Part shown: piece by piece, positions 39,861 through 48,038 of the stretch | Layout of the letters: each line of letters begins with the position of its first letter | How positions within the stretch are numbered: position 1 is the stretch's first letter | NCBI RefSeq assembly: GCF_008014345.1 | Contig: NZ_VPFL01000011.1 | Location: 44,139-108,138, forward strand | Source: Pelomicrobium methylotrophicum | GTDB lineage: Bacteria; Pseudomonadota; Gammaproteobacteria; Burkholderiales; UBA6910 | Direction of reading: 5' to 3' | Length of the DNA stretch: 64,000 bases | Program-made: the position numbers and the translations under genes | Notes under the pieces: model-generated | Databases searched by the model: none | Told to the model about the DNA's origin: nothing | What the model saw: the letters and a program-made list of their open reading frames with translations, nothing else

Positions 39861-40760
39861 ATGAAGCTGACGCTGGGGCCGGTGTTGTACGCTTGGAGCG
39901 CCGAGCGGTTGCGCGCCTTCTACGCCAAGGTCGCCGCCGCGCCGGTCGACGTGGTCTATCTCGGCGAGACCGTGTGCTCCCGCCGCCATAGCCTGCGGCT
40001 GCCCGATTGGCTCGATCTCGCAGAACAACTCACCGACGCCGGCAAGGAAGTGGTTCTCTCGACCCAGACGCTGGTGGAATCGGAGTCAGACCTCAAGGCG
40101 TTGCGCCGCTTGACCACCAACGGGCGCTTCCTCGTCGAGGCCAACGACATGGCGGCCGTCAGCCTCCTCGCCAGCCGCGTCCCTTTCGTGGCGGGCCCCC
40201 ATCTGAACGTCTACAACCCGGCCACCCTCGCCGTGCTGGCCGATCTGGGAGTGAGACGCTGGGTCGCGCCGGTGGAGCTGTCCCGCGCCGCCCTGGCGGC
40301 GCTGCTGCCGCAGCGCCCGGACGGCGTGGAAACCGAGATCCTGGTGTATGGACGGCTGCCGCTCGCCTTCTCCGCCCGCTGCTTCACCGCGCGCCATCAT
40401 AACCTGCAGAAGGACGACTGCCGGTTCCGCTGTCTCGACGATCCGGAGGGGTTGTTGTTGCGCACCCAGGAAGGCCGGCCGTTCCTGGTCCTGAACGGCG
40501 TCCAGACGCTGTCCGCCCACGTGCTGAACCTGCTGCCGGCGCTCGAGGCGTTGCGGGCGCTCGGCGTCGACCTGGTGCGGCTGAGCCCTCAGGCCCGACA
40601 CACGATACGCATCGTCGAAATCTTCCGTTCGGTGCTCGACGGCTCCCTGGACACGCAGGCCGGCCTGGCCGCGATCGAGCCGCTCATGCCCGCCCCGGCC
40701 TGCGACGGCTACTGGCGAGGCGAGGCCGGGATGGAGTGGCACGCACGGGCGCTCGCATGA
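39861..40760 (+). CDS. ubiV: O2-independent ubiquinone hydroxylase subunit UbiV
   Basis: A 299-residue U32-family partner of UbiU. Four cluster cysteines are at C39 (GETVCSRRHS), C174, C187 and C191 (SARCFTARHH...DDCRFRC); the 13- and 4-residue spacing equals that of E. coli UbiV. ATG 39861 follows UbiU closely. Its stop overlaps the start of the lipoate ligase fusion as ATGA, so that fusion is translated as part of the ubi operon. Confidence 0.95.
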   Translation: MKLTLGPVLYAWSAERLRAFYAKVAAAPVDVVYLGETVCSRRHSLRLPDWLDLAEQLTDAGKEVVLSTQTLVESESDLKALRRLTTNGRFLVEANDMAAVSLLASRVPFVAGPHLNVYNPATLAVLADLGVRRWVAPVELSRAALAALLPQRPDGVETEILVYGRLPLAFSARCFTARHHNLQKDDCRFRCLDDPEGLLLRTQEGRPFLVLNGVQTLSAHVLNLLPALEALRALGVDLVRLSPQARHTIRIVEIFRSVLDGSLDTQAGLAAIEPLMPAPACDGYWRGEAGMEWHARALA

Positions 40761-42361
40761 GCACACGTCCGGTCTTATTTCAGGTGGTAGACACCGGGCT
40801 GCGCCCGGGGCTGGAGAACCACGCCCTGGACCGGGCCTGGCTGCGGACTCACGCCCGCGGCTCCCATATTCCCGTATTGCGCTTTCACCGGAGCCTTCCC
40901 ACGGCCAGCCTCGGCCGGTTCCAGGCCGCCGGTCGGGAACTGCGGCTCGACGTCTGCGCCCGGCGCGGGATCGAGGTCGCGCGGCGCCTGAGCGGCGGCG
41001 GCGCGCTGTACCTGGACCCCCAGCAGCTGGGCTTCAGCGTCATCGCCCCGGCTGCAGCGCTTCGCGGTATCGACTCGCTGACGGTCGCATTGGCAGTGAC
41101 TGGCAGCGCGATCGCAGAGGCGCTGACGAGCCTGGGCATCCGGGCCCGATTCAAACAGCCCAACGACTTGGAAATCGACGGCCGCAAGATCGCCAGCGTG
41201 TTCGCCGCTTGCGAGGCCGGCGCCTGGCTGCTCCAGGGAACGGTCCTGCTCGGGGTCGATGTCAAGTCCATGCTGGAGGCCCTCAAGGTGCCCACCGAGA
41301 AACTGTCCCGCGACGGGCTGGCCGCAGCGCGGGACCGGCTCACGACCGTGGAGGACCAGCTGGGCACGGTGCCAGCCCTGGAAGTGCTCCGTGGGCAGGT
41401 GCGCGATGCGCTCGCGAGGGCATTCGGCTGGCGTCCCGACGATGAAGTGACGACCCTGTCCGCCCCCGTGCCGGCACGGCTCGTCGAGCATGAGCGCCGC
41501 GCCGCCCGGCTGGTCGATTGGAGCGCGCCGCAAGCAGGCGCTGTCGAAGTGCTGTGGAAGATCGAGTCCCGCACCGTTCGGCTGCGGGCCCAGGTCGATG
41601 CCGACGGGCCACGGCTGCGCACCGTGGAAGTCGCTGCCGACGTGCACGCTCGACCGCCAACGCTGTTTGAGACCATCGCCCGCCGCCTGAGCGATTGCCC
41701 CGTGGACGTCGGCGTGCGGCGCGTCGCCGCTTTCCTGCATGGCTCGGGCGCGGAAGCGGCGGGGGTGGATGCGCAAGCCATCGCGCGGCTCGCGGCTCTT
41801 GCCCTCGACGTCCGCCGGTTCCAGGGCGCTGCGGCGCTTTCGGACGCCCAGGCGAACGCGGTGATGATCCACAGCCCCGACGGCACGCCCGCCTGCGCGA
41901 TTCTGGAGCGCGCCACGGTGATGCTGGTGCCCTACTGCGCCAAGCCGGTGTGGTGCAAATGGCGCCACCGGGACGGCTGCCCCGAGTGCGGCCAATGCGA
42001 GGTGGGCGAAGCCTATCGCCTCGCCCGGGAGCGCGGCATGCGTGTCATCACGATCACCCGCTATGAGCACCTGGTGGAAACCTTGGCTCAACTGCAGCGG
42101 GACGGCTCCGCTTACGTCGGCATGTGCTGCAGCCATTTCTACCTTAAGCGCCACCGCGCCTTCGCCGAGGCGGGGCTGCCGGCGGTGCTGATGGACGTGA
42201 GCGGGGCGAACTGCTACGAACTCCACCAGGAGGCGGAAGCCTACGCGGGCCGCTTCCAGGCGCAAGCGCGGCTCGACCTGCCCCTGCTTGCCAACGTCAT
42301 GCGCTTCGTTCCACGTCGCAAGCCCGGCGGCCCCGCGTCCGACCAGGGGAAGCGCGGATGA
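40757..42361 (+). CDS. Lipoate-protein ligase A fused to a DUF116 domain
   Basis: A 534-residue fusion. Residues ~1-250 are an LplA-type ligase: RRLSGGGALYLD at 76-87 is the lipoyl-AMP site, and KQPNDLEIDGRKIAS supplies catalytic K133. Residues ~255-345 resemble the LplA accessory domain. Residues ~380-515 are a cysteine-rich DUF116 domain with CAKPVWC, CPECGQC, MCCSHFY and NCYELH. It overlaps ubiV by 4 nt and ubiT by 4 nt. It probably lipoylates the GcvH-like protein encoded at 44304-44750; DUF116 may bind a cluster or metal. The pairing is inference. Confidence 0.85.
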   Translation: MSTRPVLFQVVDTGLRPGLENHALDRAWLRTHARGSHIPVLRFHRSLPTASLGRFQAAGRELRLDVCARRGIEVARRLSGGGALYLDPQQLGFSVIAPAAALRGIDSLTVALAVTGSAIAEALTSLGIRARFKQPNDLEIDGRKIASVFAACEAGAWLLQGTVLLGVDVKSMLEALKVPTEKLSRDGLAAARDRLTTVEDQLGTVPALEVLRGQVRDALARAFGWRPDDEVTTLSAPVPARLVEHERRAARLVDWSAPQAGAVEVLWKIESRTVRLRAQVDADGPRLRTVEVAADVHARPPTLFETIARRLSDCPVDVGVRRVAAFLHGSGAEAAGVDAQAIARLAALALDVRRFQGAAALSDAQANAVMIHSPDGTPACAILERATVMLVPYCAKPVWCKWRHRDGCPECGQCEVGEAYRLARERGMRVITITRYEHLVETLAQLQRDGSAYVGMCCSHFYLKRHRAFAEAGLPAVLMDVSGANCYELHQEAEAYAGRFQAQARLDLPLLANVMRFVPRRKPGGPASDQGKRG

Positions 42362-42813
42362 GCCTGCCGTCCTTTCCTCCGCCGCTCGCCCGCCTGCTTT
42401 CGCGGCTGCCGGCGTACCCGCTTTCGGCGGCGCTCGCCGCCGCCCTCAACCTGGCGCTTTGGCCCCGATTGCCGAAGGAATTGCGTGCACCGATGGAGGG
42501 ACGGCGGGTGCGACTGCGGGCCGTGGACGCCGGCGTGACCGTGGAACTAGTGGCGGGGCCACGCGGCTTCGTGCCGTGCCTCGGCGGGCCGTCCCCTGAC
42601 CTGGCCGTCAGCGCCTCGGTGGCGGACTTCCTGCGGCTCCTACTGCGTGAGGACGATCCCGACACCCTGTTCTTCAGCCGCCGGCTGCTTCTGGAAGGAG
42701 ACACTGAGCTGGGCCTTCAGGTGAAGAACGCCCTCGCCGCTGTGGACTGGCCACCGCCCTGGGTTCGGGAAGCAGCGCGCCACCTTCTCCGACCGCCCGG
42801 CACGCCCTCGTGA
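42358..42813 (+). CDS. ubiT: Ubiquinone anaerobic accessory factor UbiT
   Basis: A 151-residue SCP2-fold lipid-binding protein. UbiT holds polyprenyl intermediates and is essential for anaerobic ubiquinone synthesis together with UbiU and UbiV. SCP2-like features include LRAVDAGVTVELVAG and SASVADFLRLLLREDDPDTL followed by FSRRLLLEGDTELGLQVKN. The ATG overlaps the preceding stop. It completes the ubiU-ubiV-ubiT set. Confidence 0.92.
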   Translation: MSLPSFPPPLARLLSRLPAYPLSAALAAALNLALWPRLPKELRAPMEGRRVRLRAVDAGVTVELVAGPRGFVPCLGGPSPDLAVSASVADFLRLLLREDDPDTLFFSRRLLLEGDTELGLQVKNALAAVDWPPPWVREAARHLLRPPGTPS

Positions 42814-42910
42814 CGTCCACCGTCCGGTTCCGCGATGGCGGCACTCCGGGAATCGAGCGGGTCTCGGCAGGAAGCTTTTAAACCGGTGGCCCTGCGTCGC
42901 GGTGAAACCC

Positions 42911-43453
42911 TCAGCGCGCGGGGGCGAGCGTCAAGCCGCGCCGTGCTGCCATGGAAGCGCCAAGGCAGCGGATCTGTTCGGCAGACAGCCGACGCGCAGC
43001 CACCGGCAGCAGATCCCGCTCTTCCCGCTCGATATGCTGCAGGTACAACGCCTGGAAACGGCGTGCCAGCTCGCGATCCAGCGCCGAGGCGGCGCCCGTC
43101 CGGATCGCCTTGAGCGGCTCGCGCAGCTCGCCCCACAACGCCTCCATGCGCCGATGATCTTCGCGTAATTCGTCGATCAGGCGGTCGAGCATCGCTTGCT
43201 CCGGGCCGGCCACCGCGAGCAGCGCCGGGAACAGGTCCTGCTCCTCGTCCTGATGATGCTTGACCCCGGCATCGTCGAAATACGATAGCACCTGGCGCGC
43301 CGCCAGACGGGCATCGTCATCCATGCCCTGCTGTTCCAGGTGGTCCACCAGCCGCAGCAACAGGGTACAGCGGCTCTCGATGCGGTCGTGACAGGCCTCC
43401 AACAGCGCCAGCGGGCGATCGAAGCCCGGCGCAGGCCGCAACACCGTACCCAT
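42911..43453 (-). CDS. Hemerythrin-domain protein
   Basis: A 180-residue hemerythrin HHE protein. The di-iron ligands are visible as His/Glu pairs: LLEACHDRIE, VKHHQDEEQDLFP, LREDHRRMEALW and LQHIEREERDLLP. ATG 43453 (MGTVLRPAPG) is used; the 54-residue upstream extension is not convincing. In denitrifiers such proteins respond to NO or O2. It is 113 nt behind the thioredoxin-membrane gene and could be co-transcribed. It is convergent with ubiT. Confidence 0.88.
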   Translation of the reverse strand: MGTVLRPAPGFDRPLALLEACHDRIESRCTLLLRLVDHLEQQGMDDDARLAARQVLSYFDDAGVKHHQDEEQDLFPALLAVAGPEQAMLDRLIDELREDHRRMEALWGELREPLKAIRTGAASALDRELARRFQALYLQHIEREERDLLPVAARRLSAEQIRCLGASMAARRGLTLAPAR

Positions 43454-43566
43454 GATGGCCAATTCCTCGCTCCCTGATGCTCTGCATCGATCGAGGTTTA
43501 TGATAGCAGGGGATGGAGGCTGCGCATGCGCTCGGCGTCCGTGGAAGCGGCCCGCGGCCTGCTTAA

Positions 43567-44307
43567 TCAACGGCTTCGCCGGCGCTGGGGGTCCTCCCCG
43601 CCCGCTGCGCTCCACAGTACCGGCCAGAGGCGACCGGCGAAGAGCGCCAGTGACAAAAAGAGTGCAACGCTTCCCACCTCAGCCCAAGCCCGTGCCCCGG
43701 CATAGAAGCCGCCCACCTGACCGAGGACGCCGACATGGGCCGAGGCAAGCTGAAGCCACGCCAAGACACCGCCACGGATCGGATTGCCGGTGAAGCGCGG
43801 CAGCATGTGGGCGCCCAACCCGTAAATCAACATCAGCACAACGCCAGCACCGAAGAGATGCACGACGGCAGGTCGCGTCATCCCTTCCCCGAGGAGCGTC
43901 CCTTGAACGAGCAGCACCAGGCCGGAAAGCATGAGATAGCCCATGCTGGAGACGACAAACGCCCGGTTGTCCGGAGAAAGCATCATGCCGGCATGGTAGG
44001 CGCGCCCCTTGGGTCGATCCGGGGCCGCTGCGACCAGCGCCCGCGCTTCCGCCAGCGACTGCACCCCAACCGCGGCCAGTTTTCTGTCGATCACGACCGA
44101 AGGCACGGTCTTGAGCCGCAGGCGCGACGCGAGCTCGCGCCCTTCGGGCTGGGCCACATCCACCACCGCAAAGCGGATGTCCTTCTCCGCCGCGACTTGC
44201 CGCCACACCGCTTCGGCGTTGGGGCAGGTGGGGCACCACTCAGACACCAAGAGCTGCACGGCGATTTTCGCGCCCTGATCACCGTCAGCCGTGGGCCTGC
44301 TGCTCAT
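43567..44307 (-). CDS. Thioredoxin-like domain fused to a four-helix NnrS/cbb3-like membrane domain
   Basis: A 246-residue fusion. Residues ~14-90 form a thioredoxin fold with active site EWCPTCPNAE (C25, C28) and cis-Pro segment LKTVPSVVID. Residues ~110-245 hold four helices with the motif VHLFGAGVVLMLIYGLGAHM and PRFTGNP, shared with the neighbour at 44747. The thioredoxin part would lie in the cytosol before helix 1, since no signal peptide is present. ATG 44307 overlaps the stop of the lipoyl-carrier gene. Function is not known. Confidence 0.8.
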   Translation of the reverse strand: MSSRPTADGDQGAKIAVQLLVSEWCPTCPNAEAVWRQVAAEKDIRFAVVDVAQPEGRELASRLRLKTVPSVVIDRKLAAVGVQSLAEARALVAAAPDRPKGRAYHAGMMLSPDNRAFVVSSMGYLMLSGLVLLVQGTLLGEGMTRPAVVHLFGAGVVLMLIYGLGAHMLPRFTGNPIRGGVLAWLQLASAHVGVLGQVGGFYAGARAWAEVGSVALFLSLALFAGRLWPVLWSAAGGEDPQRRRSR

Positions 44308-44750
44308 TGGGCGCACCGCATACACTGGACATCGTAGCGGTCGATCCAGGCCTTGAGCCTCTCCACCGCCGCCGCTCCCGTGACCAGGTGCTCCAGTGCC
44401 CGCTGCGGCGCATCGGGCTTCATTTTAACCAGCCAAGCGTCGCTGTAGGGGGCGATGTTGATCAGGCCCGGATCGGCCAACACCCGATCGTTGACCGCCA
44501 CGATGACGCCATCGAACGGCGCCGGAATGCCGCCCGCCCATTTGCCCGACTCCAGCCGCGCCAGTGGCTTCTTCCATGGGCGATGGGTGCCCACGGGCTT
44601 CAGTGTCACGTACCGCACTCGTCCGGCCATGGTCTGGGCCGGATCGGTGATGCCGATGCGGTAGGTGCCGTCTCCTTCCGGCGCGACCCAGAGGTAATCC
44701 AAGTCGTACCAGAGATCGGGAGGAAGCTCGCAGCCCCGGTACTCGGTCAT
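44304..44750 (-). CDS. GcvH-like lipoyl carrier protein with C-terminal CxxC
   Basis: A 148-residue GcvH-family protein. WVAPEGDGTYRIGITDPAQ and the lipoylation motif LESGKWAG (K70) followed by PAPFDGVIVAVND match H-proteins, but GKW rather than VKA resembles the lipoate-binding proteins of sulfur-oxidising sHdr systems. A C-terminal tail ends in CMRC (C143, C146), absent in normal H-protein. No glycine-cleavage genes gcvT or gcvP are near. It overlaps both neighbours by 4 nt and may carry electrons or a thiol between the ligase system and the thioredoxin-membrane protein. Confidence 0.85.
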   Translation of the reverse strand: MTEYRGCELPPDLWYDLDYLWVAPEGDGTYRIGITDPAQTMAGRVRYVTLKPVGTHRPWKKPLARLESGKWAGGIPAPFDGVIVAVNDRVLADPGLINIAPYSDAWLVKMKPDAPQRALEHLVTGAAAVERLKAWIDRYDVQCMRCAQ

Positions 44751-45148
44751 CGGCCATCCAGCGGCGAGCGCAACCGCACGCTAAAGACCATGTTGAAGGC
44801 AAACAACGCCATAGCGGCGACACTAAAGAGCCCCCCGATCCCCACCAGCCAGTTCAAAGTGCCGAGCCAGCCGGCCACCATCGCCGGCAATCCTAAGTTG
44901 GCGAGCCAGAACTGCAGGTGGGCCAGCTTCTCCGAGCGCAAGGGATAACCCCCGAAGCGCGGAATCACGTGCAGCCCCACGCCATAGATGGTCATGAGCG
45001 TAAGCCCCAGCAGCATCATGTGCCCGTGGGCCTTGGGCACGTTGCCCGGCACGAGCCCTGGCTGGGCCAAGTGCGCCAGCGCCAGCAGCCCGCCCGCGAG
45101 TCCCCACAGAAGACCCACGGAAACGAACAGCTTGTTTCGACGGTGCAT
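44747..45148 (-). CDS. Small four-helix cbb3 subunit I/NnrS-like membrane protein
   Basis: A 133-residue membrane protein with about four helices. The motif KAHGHMMLLGLTLMTIYGVG then HVIPRFGG resembles the histidine-bearing helices of cbb3 oxidase subunit I and NnrS, and the neighbouring membrane domain has the same pattern. It is too short to form a complete heme-copper centre. ATG 45148 (MHRRNKL) is chosen because the longer frame start at 45292 would lie upstream of the FNR-like box. It leads a minus-strand operon with overlapping genes. Confidence 0.75.
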   Translation of the reverse strand: MHRRNKLFVSVGLLWGLAGGLLALAHLAQPGLVPGNVPKAHGHMMLLGLTLMTIYGVGLHVIPRFGGYPLRSEKLAHLQFWLANLGLPAMVAGWLGTLNWLVGIGGLFSVAAMALFAFNMVFSVRLRSPLDGR

Positions 45149-45256
45149 GGCGGTGGTCAGGTCCTGCCGCAGCGAGGCAAAAGGCGGAAAGGTAAGGCGT
45201 GTCCTCCCCCGCTGTCGCCGCAGGTGCATTTGAACGCTGGAACGGGGTAGGACGCT

Positions 45257-45270
45257 TTGATCTACCTCAA
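45257..45270 (-). promoter_or_regulatory. FNR/DNR-like box of the membrane-lipoyl operon
   Basis: TTGATCTACCTCAA resembles TTGAT-N4-ATCAA with one mismatch and is close to the DNR/NNR motif of nitric-oxide regulators. A minus-strand TCAAAT at 45233-45228 would start transcription near 45221, placing the box near -42.5. The remaining 45271-45446 shows no gene. Confidence 0.55.
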
Positions 45271-45446
45271 GAAAAGCGCAGCGCCGGGCCAAACGGCGAA
45301 TGCATTCCCCTCGGTCGGATCCGAAACAGGGAAATCACCGCCGCAAAACCCTCGCCCCGCCGCCTGGCGCGAGAAGGAAAGGCGGGGAAACAGAGCCTCC
45401 ATCTCAAAGGCAAAAGGACGGGCGCTGGCCTGGCGGAATCCGGCGT

Positions 45447-46346
45447 TTATCGCAGCTCGTCGACCTTGATGAGGATGCGGCGCCGGTCCGCGCCGGCTTC
45501 CTGTCCGCGAGACAGAAGCGCCGAGGCGCGCCGGCTCGCCTCCCAGACGACGCCGCTCAGCTCGATCCACTCGCCGAGCCGGGTAGAGATCTGGGTCTCC
45601 ACCTGTTGCGTGTCGATGCCGCCGTGCAGTTCGCCGGAAAATCGATCATGCACGGTGCGAATCGACAGCACAACCGAATCGCCCGCAACCCGGGGCCGCA
45701 CGTAGAGGCCGGTGGCTGCCTCCCGGTACGGGAAGCGATCCACGATCCGGGTGCCGTAGGGCGTCTGCACCACGGTGCGCTCCGGCACTGGCGCAGCCGT
45801 GCCCACCTGGATGAACGCCTCGCTTCCCTCCAGGACCTGGAGCGTTTGGGTGTTGCGCTCCAACGTCTGCTCCTGGCGCCCGGCGATCCACCCCCGGAGC
45901 CGGGCATCCCCGCTCGAATACACGGCATCGAGGCCCCGGTCATCGGTTCGCTCGGAAGGCGCAGCCGTCCCGCGGGCCTCATCGTCGATGCGCACCCCGC
46001 CAGCGATCTCCCCTTCCCGACGGGCCGCGTCCCTTTCGCTGTCCTGGCGCACGGAAATTAGCAGGCGACGCGGCGGCGTATCGATGCGCTCGATGACGCG
46101 CCGGATCTCCGCCATGCGTTGGGGAGTGGCGCGGACGACGAGCTGATGGCCGATCCCCGTGACCACCCCTTCCGTACCCACCAGGGCCTGGACGACGGGC
46201 AGCACCTGATCGACGCTCCGGTGCCGCAGGGAAATGACCTCGGAAACGGTGGGCTCGGCGGCCCAGGCGGCCCCCGCCAGCCAGCCAACCAACAGCCATC
46301 CGCTGACCGCCTTCGCTGCCCGCCCGCGCTTGCCTGCTCGTGCCAT
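45447..46346 (-). CDS. Secretin N-domain-like exported protein
   Basis: A 299-residue protein with a signal sequence (GWLLVGWLAGAAWAAEP). Residues ~33-90 match a secretin N1/NolW-type domain (SVDQVLPVVQALVGTEG, VVRATPQRMAEIRRVIERID), and the C-terminal part resembles a secretin segment. It is much shorter than GspD or PilQ, so it is unlikely to form a full outer-membrane secretin by itself. No other secretion genes are adjacent. Divergent from the next gene. Confidence 0.7.
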   Translation of the reverse strand: MARAGKRGRAAKAVSGWLLVGWLAGAAWAAEPTVSEVISLRHRSVDQVLPVVQALVGTEGVVTGIGHQLVVRATPQRMAEIRRVIERIDTPPRRLLISVRQDSERDAARREGEIAGGVRIDDEARGTAAPSERTDDRGLDAVYSSGDARLRGWIAGRQEQTLERNTQTLQVLEGSEAFIQVGTAAPVPERTVVQTPYGTRIVDRFPYREAATGLYVRPRVAGDSVVLSIRTVHDRFSGELHGGIDTQQVETQISTRLGEWIELSGVVWEASRRASALLSRGQEAGADRRRILIKVDELR

Positions 46347-46537
46347 GCCTCGTCGTCCATCGCACGGAAATCCGTGAGCCGTCCACGCCGATGGGGATCA
46401 TGCCCACACCGATGCCCTCGGATCATCCCCTCCCCGACCCTGCCCGGCTTCCAAAGATGGCGCTCGCCGCGCTGTCTTCCAGAACCGGCAGCCGCCGTTG
46501 CGGGAGTGCTAATATAGCGCAGCAGAAAGGGGGGCGG

Positions 46538-47227
46538 ATGAAGCGTGCCCGTTATTACGTGTTGGTTGCGGCCCTCGCCGGAGCGCCGCCCGGCTTCACC
46601 GCGGGCCCATCGCCGAACAACCCGTCCGAACCGGTCGCTGTGGAGGCTGGCTCAGCGACGGCGGTCAACGAGGGGGAGCTGAGGTTTCTCGAAACGCCCC
46701 CCAAGAAAGCAGTCCATCACCACTACAACGCGGTCACTATCACCGACCGGAGCCTGGACGACGGCTGGACCGGACTGCGTCAATGTCACGAAAACCTTGA
46801 CCAGGTGTCCGCGGTCGAGATCGTGTTCAACCCCGATCGGATCCGGAATCTGCGGCTGGAGTCGTACCAGGGCATCGGCCGGGCCTGGGTCGAGGGAGCA
46901 TCGGTGCAGCTGCGCAACGTGGGGCCGGGCGCTAAAGTGTGCCTGCAGGCGGAGGGTCGAGCACTGCGCGACAACGGCGATGGCACCTTCAGCCTCGCGA
47001 GCGGCCCGTTCATGCGCAAGTTCCTGGACGGCTATTACCCGATGCGGGTCTCGATGACCGTCAAGGTACTGACCACGCAAATCCGCTTCCTGCAGATCAA
47101 CCCGCCTTCCCAAAAGGGCTTTCGTGTGATCGAGAAACCGGGCGAAGTGAGCTTTGACGCCTGGTTCGAGGGGCGCCTCAGCACCGAAATCCGCTTCGTG
47201 ACCCAGGACGGGCTTCCCCGCTGGTAA
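46538..47227 (+). CDS. Conserved hypothetical exported protein
   Basis: A 229-residue protein of unknown function with an N-terminal signal peptide (YYVLVAALAGAPPGFTAGP). The body is beta-rich, with HHHYNAVTITDRSLDDGW and two cysteines (LRQCHENL, KVCLQAEG) that may form a disulfide. ATG 46538 follows GGGGCGG and fits the signal peptide; the longer upstream frame is rejected. No family recognised; periplasmic location is inferred. Confidence 0.6.
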   Translation: MKRARYYVLVAALAGAPPGFTAGPSPNNPSEPVAVEAGSATAVNEGELRFLETPPKKAVHHHYNAVTITDRSLDDGWTGLRQCHENLDQVSAVEIVFNPDRIRNLRLESYQGIGRAWVEGASVQLRNVGPGAKVCLQAEGRALRDNGDGTFSLASGPFMRKFLDGYYPMRVSMTVKVLTTQIRFLQINPPSQKGFRVIEKPGEVSFDAWFEGRLSTEIRFVTQDGLPRW

Positions 47228-47426
47228 AAGGCCTGCGCCCCCATGATCGACCGCTGGCTGTCGCGGAGGTCTGCTTCCCCGACGAGTTAATGAGGAATGG
47301 CCCCTTGTCTTGGGGGGCTTGAGCGCGTCTGACCGCGTGAAAAGGAGAGCCCTTCCTCAAGGAAAGGGCCTGCATGAGGGCAGGAAGACCCGTCACCCGG
47401 GGATGGGAAGGTCGGTCATGAGTCCT

Positions 47427-47789
47427 TCAGGCCGGGAAAGGTCCGTCCGCGCCCCCTCCCCGTTTTGCGTTGGCGGGACAGCTGCTGCAAGGGTCCTGCG
47501 GCGACAAACCCAAACCCGCGAGCGCCTTTACCAGGCAGGCGACGGACCGCCGACACGCCAGGACGGGAATGCCCTGGGCCCGCGCGCTCTCCCGGAAACC
47601 CCGCATCACGTTGTGGCTGAGGAAATCGGTGAACAGGATCAACAAGTCCACTTCCCGCGAAAGCGCCGCCACGCGGCGCTGATGCGCAGCCTGGCGGCCG
47701 GACACGTGTTCCACGACACGGATGCCGAGGGCCGCGAGGGCGGACGGGATGTTGCCCAAGCGGTCTGCACCGACGATCAGCGCGTTCAT
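47427..47789 (-). CDS. DUF2325 family protein
   Basis: A 120-residue protein starting MNALIVGADRLGNIPSALAA and containing HVSGRQAAHQRRV and ILFTDFLSHN, typical of DUF2325. The C-terminus carries a CSSC motif (DPCSSCPANA) and two more Cys, possibly metal-binding. It starts next to two Fur-like boxes, so it is probably iron-regulated and linked to the adjacent iron transporter. The downstream gap 47228-47426 holds a CCCTTCC/GGAAAGGG hairpin that may terminate it. Confidence 0.75.
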   Translation of the reverse strand: MNALIVGADRLGNIPSALAALGIRVVEHVSGRQAAHQRRVAALSREVDLLILFTDFLSHNVMRGFRESARAQGIPVLACRRSVACLVKALAGLGLSPQDPCSSCPANAKRGGGADGPFPA

Positions 47790-47804
47790 CCATCCCTCCT
47801 TTTT

Positions 47805-47855
47805 GAAAATGATTCTCGCTCAATCAGTTTCTAGATGATAATGATTCTCGTCCTC
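47805..47855. promoter_or_regulatory. Two Fur-like boxes upstream of the DUF2325 gene
   Basis: GAAAATGATTCTCGCTC (47805-) and GATAATGATTCTCGTCC (47837-) resemble the Fur 19-mer GATAATGATAATCATTATC on its left half. They sit 16-66 nt upstream of the minus-strand ATG at 47789 and would also face fbpA. Confidence 0.6.
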
Positions 47856-47964
47856 ATGTCAACACTTCCTTTTTCGTATTCCCTTCCGCTTCCCCAGCTG
47901 GCGTCGCCGAGTCCTCAGCACGGGGCTGGCCCACCCGGACAGGGAGGCCGACCAGCGTTATTTA

Positions 47965-48014
47965 CGAATGATTCTTGTTCGTGTAATAATTAAAACGAGA
48001 TTTGTTCTCATTCG
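47965..48014 (+). promoter_or_regulatory. Fur-like boxes upstream of fbpA
   Basis: AATGATTCTTGTTCGTG (from 47967) and the inverted ACGAGATTTGTTCTCATTC (from 47995) form AT-rich Fur-type hexamers in an otherwise GC-rich genome, ending 25 nt before the fbpA ATG. Confidence 0.6.
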
Positions 48015-48038
48015 CTAACCAAGAAGGAGAAGACATCC

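Noticed and set aside
44304..44750. Glycine cleavage H protein gcvH
   Set aside because: No gcvT or gcvP nearby, ESGKW instead of ESVKA, and an extra CxxC tail; treated as a specialised lipoyl carrier.
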